This document shows, piece by piece, positions 5,574 to 6,236 of a stretch of DNA of 6,236 bases (its first letter is position 1; each line of letters starts with the position of its first letter). The notes beneath the pieces were generated by a model. It was not told where the DNA came from and did not search any database. It saw nothing but the letters and a program-made list of their open reading frames with translations. The stretch comes from DASUBN01 sp035691665 (lineage in GTDB: Bacteria; Pseudomonadota; Gammaproteobacteria; Natronospirales; REEB76), in NCBI GenBank assembly GCA_035691665.1, contig DASSIS010000126.1:1-6236 (forward strand). Reading direction: 5' to 3'. A program made the translations under genes and the position numbers.

Positions 5574-6236
5574 TTACTTCTGCTTCGCCAGATTCGCCCT
5601 GGCTTGATCTAAATCTTCACAGAGTTGCTCGCCCGCATCCAGGATGCGCGGCGTGGCGCGTGAGATGGTGTCGTCGTTCATGGCGTAGAGGTTCCCGGCG
5701 CGCACCGCCGAGAGCTGCGGCCATTTCTGCCAGAGCTTGAAGCGTTCCGCCACGTCCCCTTCCCCGTTGCCGGTGACGATGGCTTGAGGGTCCCGCGCCA
5801 GCACCGCTTCCAAGCCCACCACCGGCGCGAGCTCGGTCAGGTCCGCGAAGATATTCTTCCCGCCGCAGATGGCCATGAGCCGGCTGATGCTCTGGGCGCC
5901 GCCGACGGTATAGAGCGGTTCGGCGCTGATCTCGTAGAACACCCGGATGGGGGTCTCGTGGGCGTAGCGGGCCTTGAAGGCCGCGAGCCGCGCCCGGAAC
6001 GCATCGGCCGCCTGCTGCGCCTGCGCCTCACGGCCCGTGGCTTCCCCCAAGGTCTCGAGGTTAGCGGCGATGTCGGTGATGTCGTGGGTGCCGATGGCGA
6101 GTACCGGCAGGCCCAGGCTGCGCAGCTTCGCCACGAGCTGTTGGGGCGTGCCGCCGGCCCAAGCCAGCACCAGGTCCGGCTTCAGGGCCACCACTTTCTC
6201 GGTGTCCACGTGGAAGCCGTCACCGATGCGCGGCAC
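5574..6236 (-). CDS. btuF: BtuF-like periplasmic corrinoid-binding protein (5' end outside window)
   Basis: This is the substrate-binding component of a vitamin B12 ABC importer, which captures corrinoid in the periplasm and delivers it to BtuCD. About 220 residues are visible. The gene enters from the right edge, and the GTG at the edge is probably an internal Val codon, because the signal peptide and first lobe strands are missing (roughly 60-75 residues by comparison with E. coli BtuF). Diagnostic stretches are VALKPDLVLAWAGG (16-29 of the visible part), matching E. coli VALKPDLVIAWRGG, ICGGKNIF (123-130), and ATPRILDAGEQLC (194-206). The long helix between the two lobes is also recognisable. 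The region matching the cobalamin-facing tryptophan near ERASPR in E. coli reads DDTISRATPR, without Trp. A siderophore or haem binding protein of the same fold is the alternative, but the motif match and the adjacent adenosyltransferase favour corrinoid. Any B12 riboswitch would lie beyond the window. Confidence 0.88.
   Translation of the reverse strand: MPRIGDGFHVDTEKVVALKPDLVLAWAGGTPQQLVAKLRSLGLPVLAIGTHDITDIAANLETLGEATGREAQAQQAADAFRARLAAFKARYAHETPIRVFYEISAEPLYTVGGAQSISRLMAICGGKNIFADLTELAPVVGLEAVLARDPQAIVTGNGEGDVAERFKLWQKWPQLSAVRAGNLYAMNDDTISRATPRILDAGEQLCEDLDQARANLAKQK

Noticed and set aside
5587..5603. GCCAG/CTGGC hairpin near the convergent stops
   Set aside because: The stem has only 5 bp with a 7-nt loop, lies inside the btuF-like coding end and has no T-tract, so it is not a convincing terminator.

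Overview
The window looks like chromosomal DNA from a high-GC proteobacterium, most likely a gammaproteobacterium. Coding regions are roughly 65-70% GC with strong G/C third-position bias. The gene set also fits: a GldA/F/G-type ABC cluster with a DUF4340 protein, mutM, a PduO-type cobalamin adenosyltransferase and a BtuF-like binding protein. The lineage is an inference from gene content and style, not from a marker gene.

Positions 2-4465 hold five tightly packed plus-strand genes that look like one transcription unit. They are the C-terminal part of an ABC ATPase (left end outside the window), a six-helix ABC-2 permease, a GldG-like membrane-anchored auxiliary protein, a DUF4340 membrane-anchored protein and mutM. 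Junctions are a 4-nt ATGA overlap, then gaps of 10, 6 and 9 nt. The first four genes should form one envelope complex: a cytoplasmic ATPase, a membrane pore, and two proteins with large periplasmic domains. Its substrate is unknown. MutM (8-oxoguanine/Fapy repair glycosylase) is functionally unrelated and seems to ride on the same transcript.

Positions 4466-4751 contain no credible gene. They hold a chain of at least six perfect small inverted repeats, several built around a recurring CAGG(G)ATG core. This looks like a dispersed intergenic repeat of the REP/hairpin kind.

Positions 4752-5009 encode an 85-residue, two-helix membrane protein of unknown function. Its GC content is only about 44%, in sharp contrast to everything around it. 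It ends 5 nt before the adenosyltransferase gene.

Positions 5015-5569 (plus) encode an ATP:cob(I)alamin adenosyltransferase. Positions 5574-6236 (minus, 5' end outside the window) encode a BtuF-like periplasmic corrinoid-binding protein. The two genes converge with 4 nt between them and form a vitamin B12 locus: uptake, then conversion to adenosylcobalamin.

No RNA gene, CRISPR array, insertion sequence or convincing intrinsic terminator was found. I see no clear evidence of a wholly new system. The most unusual parts are the hairpin chain and the low-GC small membrane gene beside it.
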